Assembly: GCA_003660485.1 (NCBI GenBank)
Contig: QMUI01000007.1
Span: forward strand, 1 to 12,263
DNA: 12,263 bases
Direction: 5' to 3'
Origin: Thermococci archaeon
GTDB taxonomy: Archaea; Methanobacteriota_B; Thermococci; Thermococcales; Thermococcaceae
The notes beneath the pieces are model-generated. The model had not been told where the DNA came from. It worked only from the letters and a program-made list of their open reading frames with translations, and ran no database searches. Positions 1 through 6,588 of this stretch are shown one piece after another (within the stretch, counting starts at the first letter, position 1; every line of letters starts with the position of its first letter). A program made the translations under genes and the position numbers.

Positions 1-189
1 CCCGAAGTGCGGCATCTCCATGACCGAAATTCTCCCGGAGCACGAGCTCGTCGTGAAGTAGTTCTCCATGGAGTTAATTTTCTCGAGCAGGGGGATTATA
101 TCTTCGTCAACCTCTCCCCTCCTCAGGGCTATCTCCAGGCTCATTAGCGCCTCCTTCTTTGCCCTCTCAAAGTTCTTGGTAAACTTCAT
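1..189 (-). CDS. taw3: Taw3/TYW3 family tRNA wyosine-synthesis methyltransferase, N-terminal part
   Basis: The first 63 residues are in the window; the rest lies beyond the left edge. The visible part has a charged helix followed by NYFTTSSCSGRISVMEMP, the N-terminal signature of the Taw3/TYW3 family. Members are SAM-dependent methyltransferases that methylate the wyosine precursor at G37 of tRNA-Phe. The start is the ATG at 187-189, preceded by GGGGTGAG. That ribosome binding site contains the TGA stop of the ZIP transporter gene just upstream, with only four bases between the two genes, so they are very likely co-transcribed and translationally coupled. The family call is confident; activity cannot be judged from a fragment. 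Confidence 0.9.
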   Translation of the reverse strand, partial: MKFTKNFERAKKEALMSLEIALRRGEVDEDIIPLLEKINSMENYFTTSSCSGRISVMEMPHFG

Positions 190-193
190 GCTC

Positions 194-946
194 TCACCCC
201 AGGGTTGAATCGAGGAAGAGCATTATGTAGAACCCGGTGAGGAAGCCGAGTGTCACTATGGTCTCACTTGTTTCTCCCTTATAAATTTCCGGTATGAGCT
301 CCTTAACGGTGACGTAGAGCATTGCTCCTCCCGCAATTCCCATTCCATAACCCAAGAAACCTGAGAAGGACGAGAAGAAGGCGTAGCCCAGGATGACCAT
401 TACCATCTCAGCAACTCCGCTGACGACTCCGAGGAGAATGGGCTTAAGTCTTTTCCCTTGAACTGCCGCTAGAGGTAAAGATACCGCCGTTCCTTCTGGA
501 AAGTCCTGAATTCCTATAGCTAGAGCAGTTATTAATCCCTCTTTTGAGCTGAAGGCTATTGAAATTCCCACAGCTAATCCCTCGGGAATGTTATGGATAA
601 TCATCGCTAAGGCCAAGAGCCAGGCCTTCCTGAGCTTCTCCTTTAAGCTTGGAGGGCCTTCATAACCTTTCGTGAGATGTTCATGAGGTAGATACATGTC
701 TAGGAGATATATCAGTCCGACTCCTAAGATTATCCCGATGGAAACTTCTAAGAAGCTACTCTCTTCTATTCCTGGGAGAATTAAGCTAGTAAAGCTTGCA
801 ACAAGCATTATTCCAGCCGCAAACGATAAGCTGAAGTCTATACCCCAAGCTGGAATCCTTTTAACGAATACTGCGAGGAGGGCTCCCAGGGAAGTTGCAA
901 GGGCAACAAAGAGACCTCCAGCAAACGCTAAGTTTAATCCTTCCAT
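194..946 (-). CDS. ZIP family divalent metal transporter (GufA-like)
   Basis: A polytopic membrane protein of about 250 residues with around eight hydrophobic segments. The family hallmarks are HNIPEGLAVGIS in one central helix and GIQDFPEGTAVSLPL in the next, where His, Asp and Glu form the metal site. A charged loop with HEHLTKGYEG lies before them. ZIP proteins import zinc, iron or manganese into the cytoplasm; the substrate cannot be told from sequence. I prefer the ATG at 944-946, preceded by GGGGTT. An in-frame ATG at 977-979 would add 11 residues but has no ribosome binding site and would leave only 28 bases to the divergent acetamidase start. The open frame continues further upstream antisense to the acetamidase gene, which is not real coding. 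Operon with taw3. Confidence 0.9.
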   Translation of the reverse strand: MEGLNLAFAGGLFVALATSLGALLAVFVKRIPAWGIDFSLSFAAGIMLVASFTSLILPGIEESSFLEVSIGIILGVGLIYLLDMYLPHEHLTKGYEGPPSLKEKLRKAWLLALAMIIHNIPEGLAVGISIAFSSKEGLITALAIGIQDFPEGTAVSLPLAAVQGKRLKPILLGVVSGVAEMVMVILGYAFFSSFSGFLGYGMGIAGGAMLYVTVKELIPEIYKGETSETIVTLGFLTGFYIMLFLDSTLG

Positions 947-965
947 GCTAAGTTTAACCCCAAAG

Positions 966-1004
966 AGAATTATAAGCATTGTTGAATTATTAATCTTGGT
1001 GAGA
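966..1004. promoter_or_regulatory. Compact divergent promoter region, ZIP/taw3 versus acetamidase
   Basis: Two A+T-rich motifs overlap the start region. AATTATAAGC (about 968-977) is placed as a TATA box for the plus-strand acetamidase. TTAATAATTC on the minus strand (about 985-994) is placed for the ZIP gene if it starts at 946. The acetamidase ribosome binding site GGTGAG is at 999-1004. Positions are inferred from archaeal promoter geometry only. Confidence 0.35.
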
Positions 1005-1007
1005 TCT

Positions 1008-1895
1008 ATGATAGTTGTCCCGAAAGAAAAACATGTATACTCTTTTGGTCCCAACATGAAAGAAGTTGCAAGGGCAAAACCCGGAGATATTGTAATATTT
1101 GAAACCTTAGACGCCTTAGGAGGACAAATCAAAACTGAAAATGATACGATCGAAAAGATAGACTTCTCAAGGGTGAATCCAGCAACAGGTCCAGTGTACG
1201 TGGAGGGTGCGAAGAGGGGGATGGCTCTGAAGGTTAAGGTTCTGGATATAGAAGTTGCAGATAGGGGGGTGATAGTGACAGCTCCAGGGGCTGGAGTTCT
1301 CGGGGATAAAGTCAGGGAACCAAAGACAAAGGTTTGTGAAATCAGAGATGGATTTGTGCACTTTAATGGCCTGAGAATTCCCATTAAACCAATGATAGGA
1401 GTCATTGGAGTTGCTTCTGAAGAGGAAATTCCAACAGGGACACCAGGGAAACATGGAGGCAACATGGACACTAACCTCATAACCATAGGATCAACGGTGT
1501 ACTTTCCCGTGTTTAAAGATGGAGCTTACCTTGCCTTAGGAGATCTCCATGCAGTCATGGCCGACGGAGAGGTTTGTGTCTCTGCCTGTGAAGTTAGTGG
1601 AAGGGTTACTGTGAAAGTTGACGTCGTTGATTGGAAGATAGAGTGGCCGATCGTTGAAACGAGTGAAGCTTACTATATCCTTGTTTCCCATGAGAACCTC
1701 GAAGAGGCGATTAGGGAAGCAGTTAACCAGGGAGTCAAATTTATTATGGAAAGGACGGGGTTATCGTGGGATGAGGCTTATATGCTTGCCAGCCTGGTGA
1801 TGGATGTCCAAATAAGCCAGCTTGTCGACCCCAAGAAGACAATTAGGGTTAAAATACCAAAGATATTCCTCGGAGGAACTTTTAGGATAGAGTAA
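1008..1895 (+). CDS. Acetamidase/formamidase (FmdA/AmdA family)
   Basis: A 295-residue cytoplasmic hydrolase of the acetamidase/formamidase family, which splits short amides to ammonia and the carboxylate. Visible family motifs are GTPGKHGGNMDTNLITIGS (about 144-162) and GDLHAVMADGEVCVSACEV (about 178-196), covering the conserved HGGN.D and GD.H..M.DGE cores. The full length is typical for the compact archaeal form. The start is the ATG at 1008 with GGTGAG just upstream; the longer frame reaching back to 696 is antisense to the ZIP gene and is rejected. The gene is transcribed divergently from the metal transporter and is followed by a T-rich stretch. True substrate is unknown; thermophilic archaeal members are often annotated only by family. 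Confidence 0.92.
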   Translation: MIVVPKEKHVYSFGPNMKEVARAKPGDIVIFETLDALGGQIKTENDTIEKIDFSRVNPATGPVYVEGAKRGMALKVKVLDIEVADRGVIVTAPGAGVLGDKVREPKTKVCEIRDGFVHFNGLRIPIKPMIGVIGVASEEEIPTGTPGKHGGNMDTNLITIGSTVYFPVFKDGAYLALGDLHAVMADGEVCVSACEVSGRVTVKVDVVDWKIEWPIVETSEAYYILVSHENLEEAIREAVNQGVKFIMERTGLSWDEAYMLASLVMDVQISQLVDPKKTIRVKIPKIFLGGTFRIE

Positions 1896-1913
1896 AACTT
1901 TTTCTTTTTCCTA
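1896..1913 (+). terminator. T-rich terminator after acetamidase
   Basis: Immediately after the stop codon the plus strand reads AAACTTTTTCTTTTTCC, two runs of five T. Archaeal termination needs only such a T-rich coding-strand tract. Confidence 0.5.
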
Positions 1914-1964
1914 TTCCCTCATGCTGAAAAATTCCTAAGCTCTTTACCATAAAATTAGGCCAAC

Positions 1965-1980
1965 CGAAAACTTTATATTT
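1965..1980 (+). promoter_or_regulatory. BRE/TATA promoter of the NifX-like gene
   Basis: CGAAAA followed by CTTTATATTT (1971-1980) is a strong archaeal BRE/TATA pair. Transcription would start near 2000, giving a leader of about 12 bases that contains GGTGGTGA before the ATG at 2013. This argues against the earlier ATG at 1989, which would lie upstream of the predicted transcript start. Confidence 0.6.
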
Positions 1981-2012
1981 GTGAGCATATGCACAAAATA
2001 TTGGTGGTGACA

Positions 2013-2603
2013 ATGGTGAAGGTTGCTGTTCCAACAAATGGAGGAGGTTTGGAAGACACAGTTGCTCCAGTATTTGCGAGAGCCCCAGCTTTCCTAATCG
2101 CTGACGTTGATGAAAAAGGTAACATTACAAACACTAAGGTAATTCAGAACCCAGCTGCTACAGCCGCTGGTGGCGCAGGCCCACTAGCTGTGCAAACGCT
2201 CATAAATGAGGGAGTCGAGGCGATAGTAGCACCGCAAGTTGGGCCAAACGCAATGGGAGCTATTCAGGCTGCAGGAATAAGACTCTACACAGTGGCCCCA
2301 GGAACGAAGGTTGAAGATGCCGTTAAGGTAGTTACCCAGGGAGCTCCAGCTCAGCCCAGGGTATTTGCTCCCGCACCCGCAATTACCCCAGCTCCCGTTG
2401 CCCCAGCAACCCCAGTTCAGCCAGTAACTCCGGCCTACTACTGGTGGGGCCCAGGTTGGGGTCGTGGCTGGGGTAGAGGAAGAGGATGGGGAAGAGGTTG
2501 GGGCAGAGGCGGTAGAGGCTGGGGAGCAAGACTGGGTTACTGCCCGTGGACAGGGATGCCAAGCAGAAGAACCCTGAGGTGGCTGTACGGCTGGTGGTGG
2601 TGA
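2013..2603 (+). CDS. Dinitrogenase iron-molybdenum cofactor (NifX/NifB-like) domain protein with Pro/Ala linker and Trp-Gly-Arg tail
   Basis: 196 residues in three parts. Residues 1-108 form a NifX/NifB-C-like domain (Pfam Nitro_FeMo-Co type): MVKVAVPTNG at the start, then F.RAPAFLIADVD, a glycine-rich loop and GVEAIVAPQVGPNAMGAIQAAGI. Proteins of this fold bind iron or iron-molybdenum cluster precursors in nitrogenase organisms, but Thermococcales are not known to fix nitrogen, so the job here is open. Residues 110-142 are a Pro/Ala linker. Residues 145-172 are WGRG/RGWG repeats, ending in a Cys-Pro-Trp element and LYGWWW. The start is the ATG at 2013 behind GGTGGTGA. A small membrane protein with a similar RGMGRGYGRG head follows five bases later, probably in one operon. 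Confidence 0.85.
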   Translation: MVKVAVPTNGGGLEDTVAPVFARAPAFLIADVDEKGNITNTKVIQNPAATAAGGAGPLAVQTLINEGVEAIVAPQVGPNAMGAIQAAGIRLYTVAPGTKVEDAVKVVTQGAPAQPRVFAPAPAITPAPVAPATPVQPVTPAYYWWGPGWGRGWGRGRGWGRGWGRGGRGWGARLGYCPWTGMPSRRTLRWLYGWWW

Positions 2604-2608
2604 GGTAG

Positions 2609-2833
2609 TTGCCAAGAGGCATGGGTAGAGGTTATGGAAGGGGCTTTTTCCCTTATTCCCCATTTGGTGGGCTGTACTGGCTAATCGATGTGATCCTATT
2701 AATTGCAATGTTGTACATACTCTTCAAGCTCTTCCTCGTTGCGGCTCCATATGCAATAGCCCTAGTTGTGATTATGCTCATTAGGAGTTTCTTAAGACCA
2801 AGGCCCTTTTTCAGCCCGCGCTTTTGGTTCTAA
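2609..2833 (+). CDS. Small membrane protein with Gly-Arg head, partner of the NifX-like gene
   Basis: 74 residues starting at a TTG (2609-2611); the ribosome binding site GGTGAGGT (2599-2606) overlaps the stop of the upstream gene. An in-frame ATG four codons later is the alternative start but is less well spaced. The head is PRGMGRGYGRGFFPYSPFGG, echoing the WGRG tail of the preceding protein. It is followed by two adjacent hydrophobic stretches (about 22-44 and 45-60) and a short basic, Phe-rich end. I do not recognise a named family. Position and shared composition suggest that the two proteins act together, perhaps holding the upstream protein at the membrane; that is inference. Confidence 0.7.
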   Translation: MPRGMGRGYGRGFFPYSPFGGLYWLIDVILLIAMLYILFKLFLVAAPYAIALVVIMLIRSFLRPRPFFSPRFWF

Positions 2834-2981
2834 TCTTTCCCTCCCACTATAAACCTCATCTTTTGTGATATTTCTCTTCCAGCTCAACTCAAAGAATTCT
2901 TTAACGAGCTCGTGAGTTCTCCCGTACTGTCATCTCTCAGGTAACCAAGGACCTTGTCAGGAGGTTTAAGGAAGGTAACCT

Positions 2982-3003
2982 GCCCTGCGCCTGAAGGCCG
3001 GGC
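2982..3003 (-). repeat. Degenerate IS200/IS605-like end hairpin
   Basis: Read on the minus strand, GAAGCCCGGCCTTCAGGCGC then AGGGCAGG resembles the GAAGCC-stem-TTCA-stem-GGAGG layout of IS605-family right ends. Pairing: GCCC 2982-2985 with GGGC 3000-3003, and GCC 2989-2991 with GGC 2996-2998, with an asymmetric internal loop. Weaker than the hairpin at 3212-3231. Confidence 0.3.
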
Positions 3004-3206
3004 TTCTCCCTTTCCACTTCTACCTCTAGCGTTCTTCCCCAGGCTAAGACTGCTTTTTCTTCAGGGGATTGAAGTTACCTGTCTAGGGGGATCTTGAGAA
3101 TCGCTACCTTTCTAAGCCTAAAGAATTTTCAGAAAAACAAAGCTCCAACCTTAAGGTTTGGAATCCCTCATCCATAATATCAGATTCATCACCTTCTTTG
3201 TGGGTT

Positions 3207-3241
3207 GGAAGCCTCGCCGTTTACGGCGGGGAGGAGGTCAG
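3207..3241 (+). mobile_element. IS200/IS605-type right-end hairpin (remnant)
   Basis: GGAAGCCTCGCCG TTTA CGGCGGGG AGGAGGTCAG: an eight-pair stem (3212-3219 with 3224-3231, one T-G wobble) with a four-base loop, preceded by GGAAG and followed by AGGAGGTCAG. This is the layout of single-strand-transposed IS200/IS605 right ends, where it lies just after tnpB. No tnpA or tnpB is intact nearby, so only the end survives. The orientation puts the lost body to the left. Confidence 0.55.
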
Positions 3242-3397
3242 TTAGCTCATGAAACTCCTAGTTTTCATTTTAACGATCATCCCAAATTCAGAAAACTAAG
3301 GCGTTACCCTAATCTCCAACTTTCTCTTTTATTCTGAGCCCCTTCATGCCCTCTCCCTGGGCTTATCTAAGTTTAATGAAAGGTGGGAAACGAAGGA

Positions 3398-4738
3398 TCA
3401 CATACCTCCGCTGACCGCTAGCTCGATTATCTTCCTTATCTCAACTAAGAACTCAACTGGAATATCCTTGAGCATTGGCTCGAGGAAGCCCTTAACGATT
3501 AGCTGAGTCGCTTTTTCTTCGCTAAGCCCTCTTGACATGAGATAGAAGAGCTCCTCCTCTCTTATCTTTCCTATTGCAGCTTCGTGGCTTAGCTCGGCAT
3601 CATTCACTAAACTAACCAGTCCTGGATATGTCTCCATCCTAGCCTTATCGCTCATAAGCAGGGCATCACAGCTTATATGCCCCTTGGTCTTCGGAGCTTC
3701 AGCCCTTATCACCCCTCTAGTTATGACGGTAGACTCGTCCATTATGACTGCCTTACTGGCGTTTATGCCACTTGCCCCTTCGCCTTGTAAATGCATTTCT
3801 CCCCCTAAATCAATGTACCAGTCTTTCTGGCCCAATATTATTCCGTTAAGCTCTACATAGCCGTTCCCACTAACCCAGTACTTTGGATTTGCTATGTTGC
3901 TCTTTCCGGCCCCCAAGCTAACCGTCGTATTCAGGAACTGAGCGTTTCTCCCTATCCTAGCCCTAGTCATGGGCCTCGTGTGAACGTACTCTGGCCAGTT
4001 CTGTAAAACGGTCAGCCTAACCTTGGCGTTCTCATGGAGATAAGCCTCGGTCATGTCCAAGTGGAGGGAGTGCCTAACAAGTATAGGGGCAGTGCATCCC
4101 TCTATTAGGTGAACCTCACTATTTCTCTCAGCTACTATGATGATGTGAGGGGCCTGGGCTAGGGAACTCTCCTGGATGAGGAAGAATAAGTGTAGAGGGA
4201 AAGGAACCTTGAGGTTCTCCTTTAGGTAGAGGAATATTCCGCCATTCCACACTGCGGTGTGATAAGCGGTAAGCTTGCTCTCTCCAGCATTAAACAGCTT
4301 AAGGAAGTGCTCCTTTACGACGTCTGGATATCTCCTCACGGCTTCCTCCGTTGGAAGAATTATCAAGCCCTTTTTAGCCCACTCCTGAAGGAACTGGTTG
4401 TAGATTACTCCCGTATCAGTCTGAACCGCCAAACCCGCTATGTACTTCTGCTCCACCTCACTAATTCCAAGTCTATCGAGTAGAGATTTCATCTCTGGGG
4501 GCAAGTCATCTAAGCTTTCAATTTTCTCGGGCAAGCCCTCAATTTCAGGCTTGGCTATGAAGTGGAGAAGTGTCTGTTCATCGATAATTGGATCGTTGAG
4601 GGGAGCATGAATGAACTCTTCAAGGGCCCTATATCTTATCCTCGTCATCCATTCAGGCTCCCTATTCCTCCTCGCGAGATCCTCAATCTGGTTCTCGATT
4701 ATGGATTTAGCATCGGATAAAGTGAGTGTTTCACTCAC
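3398..4738 (-). CDS. sufB: Fe-S cluster assembly scaffold SufB
   Basis: 446 residues of the SufB/SufD family, the beta-helix scaffold on which Fe-S clusters are built with SufC. Seen: NGGIFLYLKENLKVPFPLHL, then VHLIEGCTAPILV (typical of SufB rather than SufD; Cys at about 215), SCDALLMSDKARMETYP (Cys at about 357, aligned with the functional Cys of bacterial SufB) and the terminal ELSHEAAIGKI.EEELFYLMSRGLSEE. I choose the GTG at 4736-4738: GGAGGTGG (4744-4751) sits five bases upstream. An ATG at 4751-4753 lies inside that site. The start overlaps the sufC stop by eight bases, so the two are coupled. No sufD, sufS or sufU is adjacent. The protein probably works as a SufB homodimer with SufC, as in the minimal archaeal SufBC system. 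Confidence 0.93.
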   Translation of the reverse strand: MSETLTLSDAKSIIENQIEDLARRNREPEWMTRIRYRALEEFIHAPLNDPIIDEQTLLHFIAKPEIEGLPEKIESLDDLPPEMKSLLDRLGISEVEQKYIAGLAVQTDTGVIYNQFLQEWAKKGLIILPTEEAVRRYPDVVKEHFLKLFNAGESKLTAYHTAVWNGGIFLYLKENLKVPFPLHLFFLIQESSLAQAPHIIIVAERNSEVHLIEGCTAPILVRHSLHLDMTEAYLHENAKVRLTVLQNWPEYVHTRPMTRARIGRNAQFLNTTVSLGAGKSNIANPKYWVSGNGYVELNGIILGQKDWYIDLGGEMHLQGEGASGINASKAVIMDESTVITRGVIRAEAPKTKGHISCDALLMSDKARMETYPGLVSLVNDAELSHEAAIGKIREEELFYLMSRGLSEEKATQLIVKGFLEPMLKDIPVEFLVEIRKIIELAVSGGM

Positions 4739-5474
4739 CGTTCCCACCTCCAAAGACTGCCTTAAATCCCTCTCTCTCGATCAAGTCAACAAGCTCGGCT
4801 CCTCCGCTCTTCACTATCCTACCATTCCTTATGACGTGAACCTTCAGGTTCTCCCGATCGATGTGCTTGAGTATCCTCCCGTAGTGGGTAATCAGGATTA
4901 TTGAAACTCCTTTCTTGTGCAACTCCTCAATCTTTCTGCTTATGACGCTTAGGGAATCAACATCAACCCCACTGTCGGGCTCATCCAGAAGGAGGAGCTT
5001 TGGCTCAAGAAGCAAAGCCTGAAGTAGCTCAAGCCTTTTTCTTTCACCGCCCGAAAAGCCAACATTAACGAACCTCTTAAGGTCTTCTTCCTTGAACCAG
5101 AGATCTTCGGCCTTCTTCTTTATGAGATCGTAGGCTTCTCCTATGTCAATCCCTTTAATCTCGGCAAGAACCTGAGCGAGAAAGTCGATTATCCTGACAC
5201 CCTCAACCTCAGGTGGGGTCTGAAATGCGAGTAAAATTCCCCTCTTGGCCCTCTCATCGGGAGAATATTCCGTGATATCCTCGCCCTCAAAGATTATCTT
5301 TCCCTGGGTTACCCTGTACTTTGGATGACCGGCAATTGTGAGGGCAAGCGTTGATTTTCCAGAACCATTTGGCCCCATTATAACGTGAAACTCGCCCCTA
5401 CCAACTTCAAGACTCACACCTTTCAGTATCTCCTTACCCTCAACGGCCACATGGAGATCATCAACTTTGAGCAT
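4731..5474 (-). CDS. sufC: Fe-S cluster assembly ATPase SufC
   Basis: A 247-residue ABC-type ATPase that binds and drives the SufB scaffold; cytoplasmic, with no membrane segments. Seen: Walker A GPNGSGKST (34-42), Q-loop AFQTPPE (about 83-89), signature FSGGERKRLE (140-149), Walker B LLLLDEPDSG (160-169) followed by the SufC-typical GVDVDSL, and the switch histidine in ITHYGR (195-200). The length matches SufC. The start is the ATG at 5472-5474 behind a perfect GGAGGTGG with a four-base spacer; an upstream in-frame ATG at 5507 lacks such a site. It is first in the sufC-sufB operon. Confidence 0.95.
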   Translation of the reverse strand: MLKVDDLHVAVEGKEILKGVSLEVGRGEFHVIMGPNGSGKSTLALTIAGHPKYRVTQGKIIFEGEDITEYSPDERAKRGILLAFQTPPEVEGVRIIDFLAQVLAEIKGIDIGEAYDLIKKKAEDLWFKEEDLKRFVNVGFSGGERKRLELLQALLLEPKLLLLDEPDSGVDVDSLSVISRKIEELHKKGVSIILITHYGRILKHIDRENLKVHVIRNGRIVKSGGAELVDLIEREGFKAVFGGGNGE

Positions 5475-5499
5475 TAAACCACCTCCGTGTGTAACTGAA

Positions 5500-5522
5500 G
5501 GGATCATTTTTTAAGCATTTTG
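5500..5522 (-). promoter_or_regulatory. Promoter of sufC-sufB
   Basis: On the minus strand AAAATG CTTAAAAAATG (TATA-like core about 5504-5514) precedes the sufC ribosome binding site by about 25-30 bases, giving a short leader. The placement is inferred. Confidence 0.45.
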
Positions 5523-5677
5523 GGGCATTTTTGGGTACTAATCTTTAAGTCCAATGATGCTCCTTAGAATACCAGAATCTTAAATTGCCTAAAGTTCACT
5601 AAAGCTGAGCGCATTCTCACAACTATATAATCTCGTCTTATAAAGCACCACGGAGCTCAAGTTAGCTACGATAACAA

Positions 5678-5691
5678 GATTCTTAAGAATC
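5678..5691. repeat. Perfect 14-base palindrome
   Basis: GATTCTTAAGAATC lies in the 260-base gap between the peroxiredoxin gene and the sufC promoter. On the minus strand it is downstream of the peroxiredoxin stop. It could be a hairpin, a protein site or chance. Confidence 0.35.
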
Positions 5692-5709
5692 GTGCGGATT
5701 AAATTTCCA

Positions 5710-5730
5710 AAGAAGGTAATAAAAAGAAGG
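5710..5730 (-). terminator. T-rich terminator after peroxiredoxin
   Basis: The minus strand just past the stop reads CCCTTCTTTTTATTACCTTC, a T-rich tract of the archaeal terminator type. Confidence 0.4.
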
Positions 5731-5734
5731 GAAA

Positions 5735-6385
5735 TCACTCAAGCTTCTTGTAGCAGAACCACCAGTCGTAGCACTCGATTTCGCCCTTGGCCTTGGCTTC
5801 TTCCCTCTGCTTCTTCTCGTCTACGGTTGAGGCTGGTGGAATAATGACCTTGTCCCCGATGAGCTCATTGTTCGGCCACTTGTGCGGAAGAGCAACTCCC
5901 TTCTCCGTGCTTATCTTAAGGGCCTTGACGAGCCTGAGGATTTCGTCCCAGTCCCTTCCGACCTCGGCCGGATAATAGACGATGGCCCTTATAATTCCCT
6001 TGTCATCAACCACGAAGACCGCCCTAGCGGTTGTTGTGGCACCGCTTGGGATCATGCCCAACTTGTCAGCGAGCTCTCCCCTATCGTCGGCTATAACAGG
6101 GAAGTCAATCTCAACGCCGAGGTTATCCTTTATCCACTCCATCCACTTGATGTGAGCGAAAACCTGATCAACGCTAAGCCCTATGGGCTCAACGCCAAGC
6201 TTTCTGAACTCTTCAACCCTCTTCTGCATTGCATAGAACTCTGTCGTACAAACAGGGGTAAAGTCTGCGGGGTGGCTGAAGAGGACGAACCATTTTCCTT
6301 GCTTTGCGAAGTGGTCAGGCAACTTAATTACCCCATGGGTGGTCTTTACCTCAACTTCTGGGAACTTTTCTCCTATCACTACCAT
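5735..6385 (-). CDS. Thiol peroxiredoxin (AhpC/TSA, 1-Cys Prx6-like archaeal type)
   Basis: 216 residues, the same length as the well-studied P. horikoshii peroxiredoxin. It reduces hydrogen peroxide and alkyl hydroperoxides in the cytoplasm. The peroxidatic Cys46 is in [13 protein letters not shown], and the C-terminal pair Cys205 and Cys211 is in [11 protein letters not shown], as in the archaeal enzymes that assemble into rings. The C-terminal Prx domain ([15 protein letters not shown]) is complete. The start is the ATG at 6383-6385 behind AAGGAGGAGATCG. The frame runs on to 6469, but that part covers the promoter. It is a single-gene unit with its own promoter and terminator. Function is confident; the electron donor is not shown. 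Confidence 0.96.
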   Translation of the reverse strand: MVVIGEKFPEVEVKTTHGVIKLPDHFAKQGKWFVLFSHPADFTPVCTTEFYAMQKRVEEFRKLGVEPIGLSVDQVFAHIKWMEWIKDNLGVEIDFPVIADDRGELADKLGMIPSGATTTARAVFVVDDKGIIRAIVYYPAEVGRDWDEILRLVKALKISTEKGVALPHKWPNNELIGDKVIIPPASTVDEKKQREEAKAKGEIECYDWWFCYKKLE

Positions 6386-6429
6386 TTCGATCTCCTCCTT
6401 ATTTTTGTTCTCAATACGAACTAATGCAG

Positions 6430-6452
6430 TTCGAATATATAAACTTTTCGAA
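6430..6452 (-). promoter_or_regulatory. Peroxiredoxin promoter with flanking TTCGAA pair
   Basis: On the minus strand TTCGAAAAGTTTATATATTC carries a BRE-like GAAAAG and the TATA core TTTATATA. A TTCGAA palindrome lies on each side (6430-6435 and 6447-6452, 17 bases centre to centre). The predicted transcript starts near 6413, leaving a leader of about 28 bases with the GGAGGAG site. The paired palindromes could be an operator. Confidence 0.6.
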
Positions 6453-6499
6453 TTGATTTGGATCATCATATTCCCATACCTTTGAAATGGGAGTAAGGT

Positions 6500-6533
6500 T
6501 AGATTTTTAATTTGGGAGTTAAACTCTATAAGA
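6500..6533 (+). promoter_or_regulatory. Promoter region of the methyltransferase gene
   Basis: Two TATA candidates: ATTTTTAATTT (about 6503-6513) and CTCTATAAGAG (6523-6533), the second with CTCT/AGAG dyad symmetry. The second would put the transcript start near 6555, ahead of the site GGAGTGG (6574-6580) and the ATG at 6589. Confidence 0.35.
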
Positions 6534-6588
6534 GAGCTGACTTCAAAAATAAAACCAATCCTCAGAAAATTTCAGGAGTGGAAAGTGC

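Larger units (their letters stand above)
2834..3397. other. Gene-free stretch with decayed insertion-sequence material
   Basis: No intact gene on either strand. It holds a clean hairpin typical of an IS200/IS605 right end at 3210-3241 (plus orientation), a degraded look-alike hairpin at 2982-3003 (minus orientation), and a near-palindrome CCAACCTTAAGGTTTGG at about 3147-3163. On the minus strand, broken frames upstream of the second hairpin give a Trp/Glu/Lys-rich peptide that could be a TnpB tail, but stops and frame changes prevent a firm call. A one-base-bulged hairpin, ATGAAACT with AGTTTTCAT, lies at about 3249-3268. Confidence 0.45.

Noticed and set aside
980..1486. Upstream extension of the ZIP frame antisense to the acetamidase gene
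   Set aside because: It overlaps a well-supported gene, encodes no ZIP-like residues and has no start signals.
1989..2012. Eight-residue upstream start for the NifX-like protein
   Set aside because: The ATG at 1989 is too close to the TATA box at 1971-1980 to be transcribed, and GGTGGTGA favours 2013.
2184..2708. Minus-strand frames opposite the NifX-like gene
   Set aside because: They mirror the low-complexity WGRG and Pro/Ala coding sequence, with no ribosome binding site and no recognisable domain.
3309..3347. A 12-residue minus-strand frame starting ATG after GGGAGAGGG
   Set aside because: The start context is good, but the frame stops after 12 codons; at most the head of a broken gene.
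5552..5608. Possible C/D box guide RNA (ATGATG to CTGA)
   Set aside because: The internal D' and C' boxes are missing and the C box is imperfect, so chance is likelier.
5882..6424. Plus-strand open frame opposite the peroxiredoxin gene
   Set aside because: It is the antisense shadow of a gene with certain identity and conserved residues.
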